Shown here in pieces: positions 63,299 to 64,000 of a stretch of DNA of 64,000 nucleotides. Every line of letters begins with the position of its first letter. The stretch's first letter is position 1. Under the pieces are notes generated by a model. It saw only the letters and a program-made list of their open reading frames with translations. It did not search any database and had not been told where the DNA came from. The DNA lies in NCBI RefSeq assembly GCF_008831285.2, contig NC_045143.1, forward strand, positions 4,595,503-4,659,502, written 5' to 3'. The translations under genes and the position numbers were made by a program. Origin of the DNA: Nymphaea colorata (taxonomy: Eukaryota > Streptophyta > Magnoliopsida > Nymphaeales > Nymphaeaceae).

Positions 63299-64000
63299 GT
63301 TGGTATTATAATCTGTTCTCTGAATCATATCATGTCGCAAATGTTTTATGTATATGTGTGTGTGTGTGTGGCAAAATGAGTTGTGCATACTCAAACTGCT
63401 TTCCTTCAAGAAACTGTTTTTCCTTGTCAGGAAGGGGCACACGGTGGGCCATACAGATGGTTCAAAAGCATTAGACACAATAGGCACAATTGAGTAGATA
63501 TATATGTGTGTGTGTGTGTGTTACAAACTTACAATGCATCTATAGGTGTTTGTCATCACGAGTTTGTATGTTTGATATGTATAATGAGAGAGAGAGAGAG
63601 AGAGAGCAGTTATTGGTTCTCATGATTCCTGTCCAACAGTAGTGCCTGTACAGTTCATATAATAAGGTACCTTCCTGAGTTCAGCTGTCTACTGCATTTT
63701 TGTCTTGCTACTATATGCTGATTTGTAAAGTAAAAGAAATCAGCTCCTGTAAGACAAGAAAATTTCTTCTAAAGCTACCCTAATCTCAAAAAATGTCTGC
63801 TAACCTTGTCATATGAGTCCTGGTGTGGGTGCAGACACCACTGTAGAACATTATCAAAAACCTTGGGTGCAGGGACAGAACTGCATAAGCAGGTGTGTGG
63901 ATATATATACCTTAGCAAATAATAATTTAAGCAAATGAATGCATATATTCAAGGTCTCTATAGTAAACTATAAATTGACAAATAAAAAGTACCATAGTAT
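63299..64000. repeat. NAP1 intron 8 start with microsatellites
   Basis: The intron opens GTTGGT. It contains (TG)n tracts at about 63,353-63,369 and 63,503-63,521 and a (GA)n tract at about 63,587-63,606. No further exon is recognised before the window end. Confidence 0.65.

Overview
The window is nuclear DNA of a flowering plant. The evidence is spliced genes with GT-AG introns and one GC-AG intron, TATAAATA promoters, Ty1/copia elements primed by initiator-Met tRNA, a decayed Ty3/gypsy element inside an intron, and two recognisable plant genes (a mitochondrial CGFS glutaredoxin and the NAP1/GNARLED subunit of the SCAR/WAVE complex). I cannot fix the plant lineage from sequence alone.

Region 1 (about 1-38,000) is a tandem array of one intronless gene family. 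Each gene encodes a secreted protein of about 210 residues: a signal peptide plus two cystatin-fold-like domains. Five array members are intact (A 4771-5409, C 12058-12699, D 13857-14495, F 33469-34110, G 37044-37673). Two are pseudogenes (B 8075-8612, E 18550-24665). Three are 5' remnants of a G-like gene (2870, 16592, and 9851 on the minus strand). A sixth intact, more divergent member (H 49425-50069) lies on the minus strand beyond the glutaredoxin gene. In every intact copy, both domains replace the papain-binding QxVxG loop of cystatins with a conserved LDRG loop followed by [TS]-x-H-[YF]-T-Y.

The array grew by segmental duplication. An approximately 8-kb segment (downstream block, G-like promoter, G-like remnant, gene A, spacer, gene B) at about 1-8,990 is repeated at about 14,925-34,330 as remnant, E, spacer, F. 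The second copy is expanded by two copia insertions. An inverted G-like promoter plus gene start occupies about 9,671-11,290.

Region 2 consists of these copia elements, both in minus orientation. Element 1 (19036-24485) has near-identical LTRs and a TCGGA target duplication and splits pseudogene E. Element 2 (25022-31110) is bounded by ATAAC duplications, carries five in-frame stops in a once-single ORF, and has an odd 1.3-kb non-element insert next to a truncated extra LTR.

Region 3 (about 38,000-64,000) holds a PIF/Harbinger-like element (39054-40675), the six-coding-exon GRXS15-type glutaredoxin (43428-48199), gene H, a long stretch without recognisable genes (about 50,200-53,750), and the first eight coding exons of NAP1 (from 54357), which runs off the right edge. 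NAP1's largest visible intron hosts the gypsy relic.

Functionally, the array looks like a secreted two-domain protein family with shared promoters and 3' UTRs undergoing birth and death. The two right-hand genes are unrelated housekeeping functions (mitochondrial Fe-S/glutathione biology and actin nucleation control). All exon boundaries were read by eye from splice sites and reading-frame continuity.
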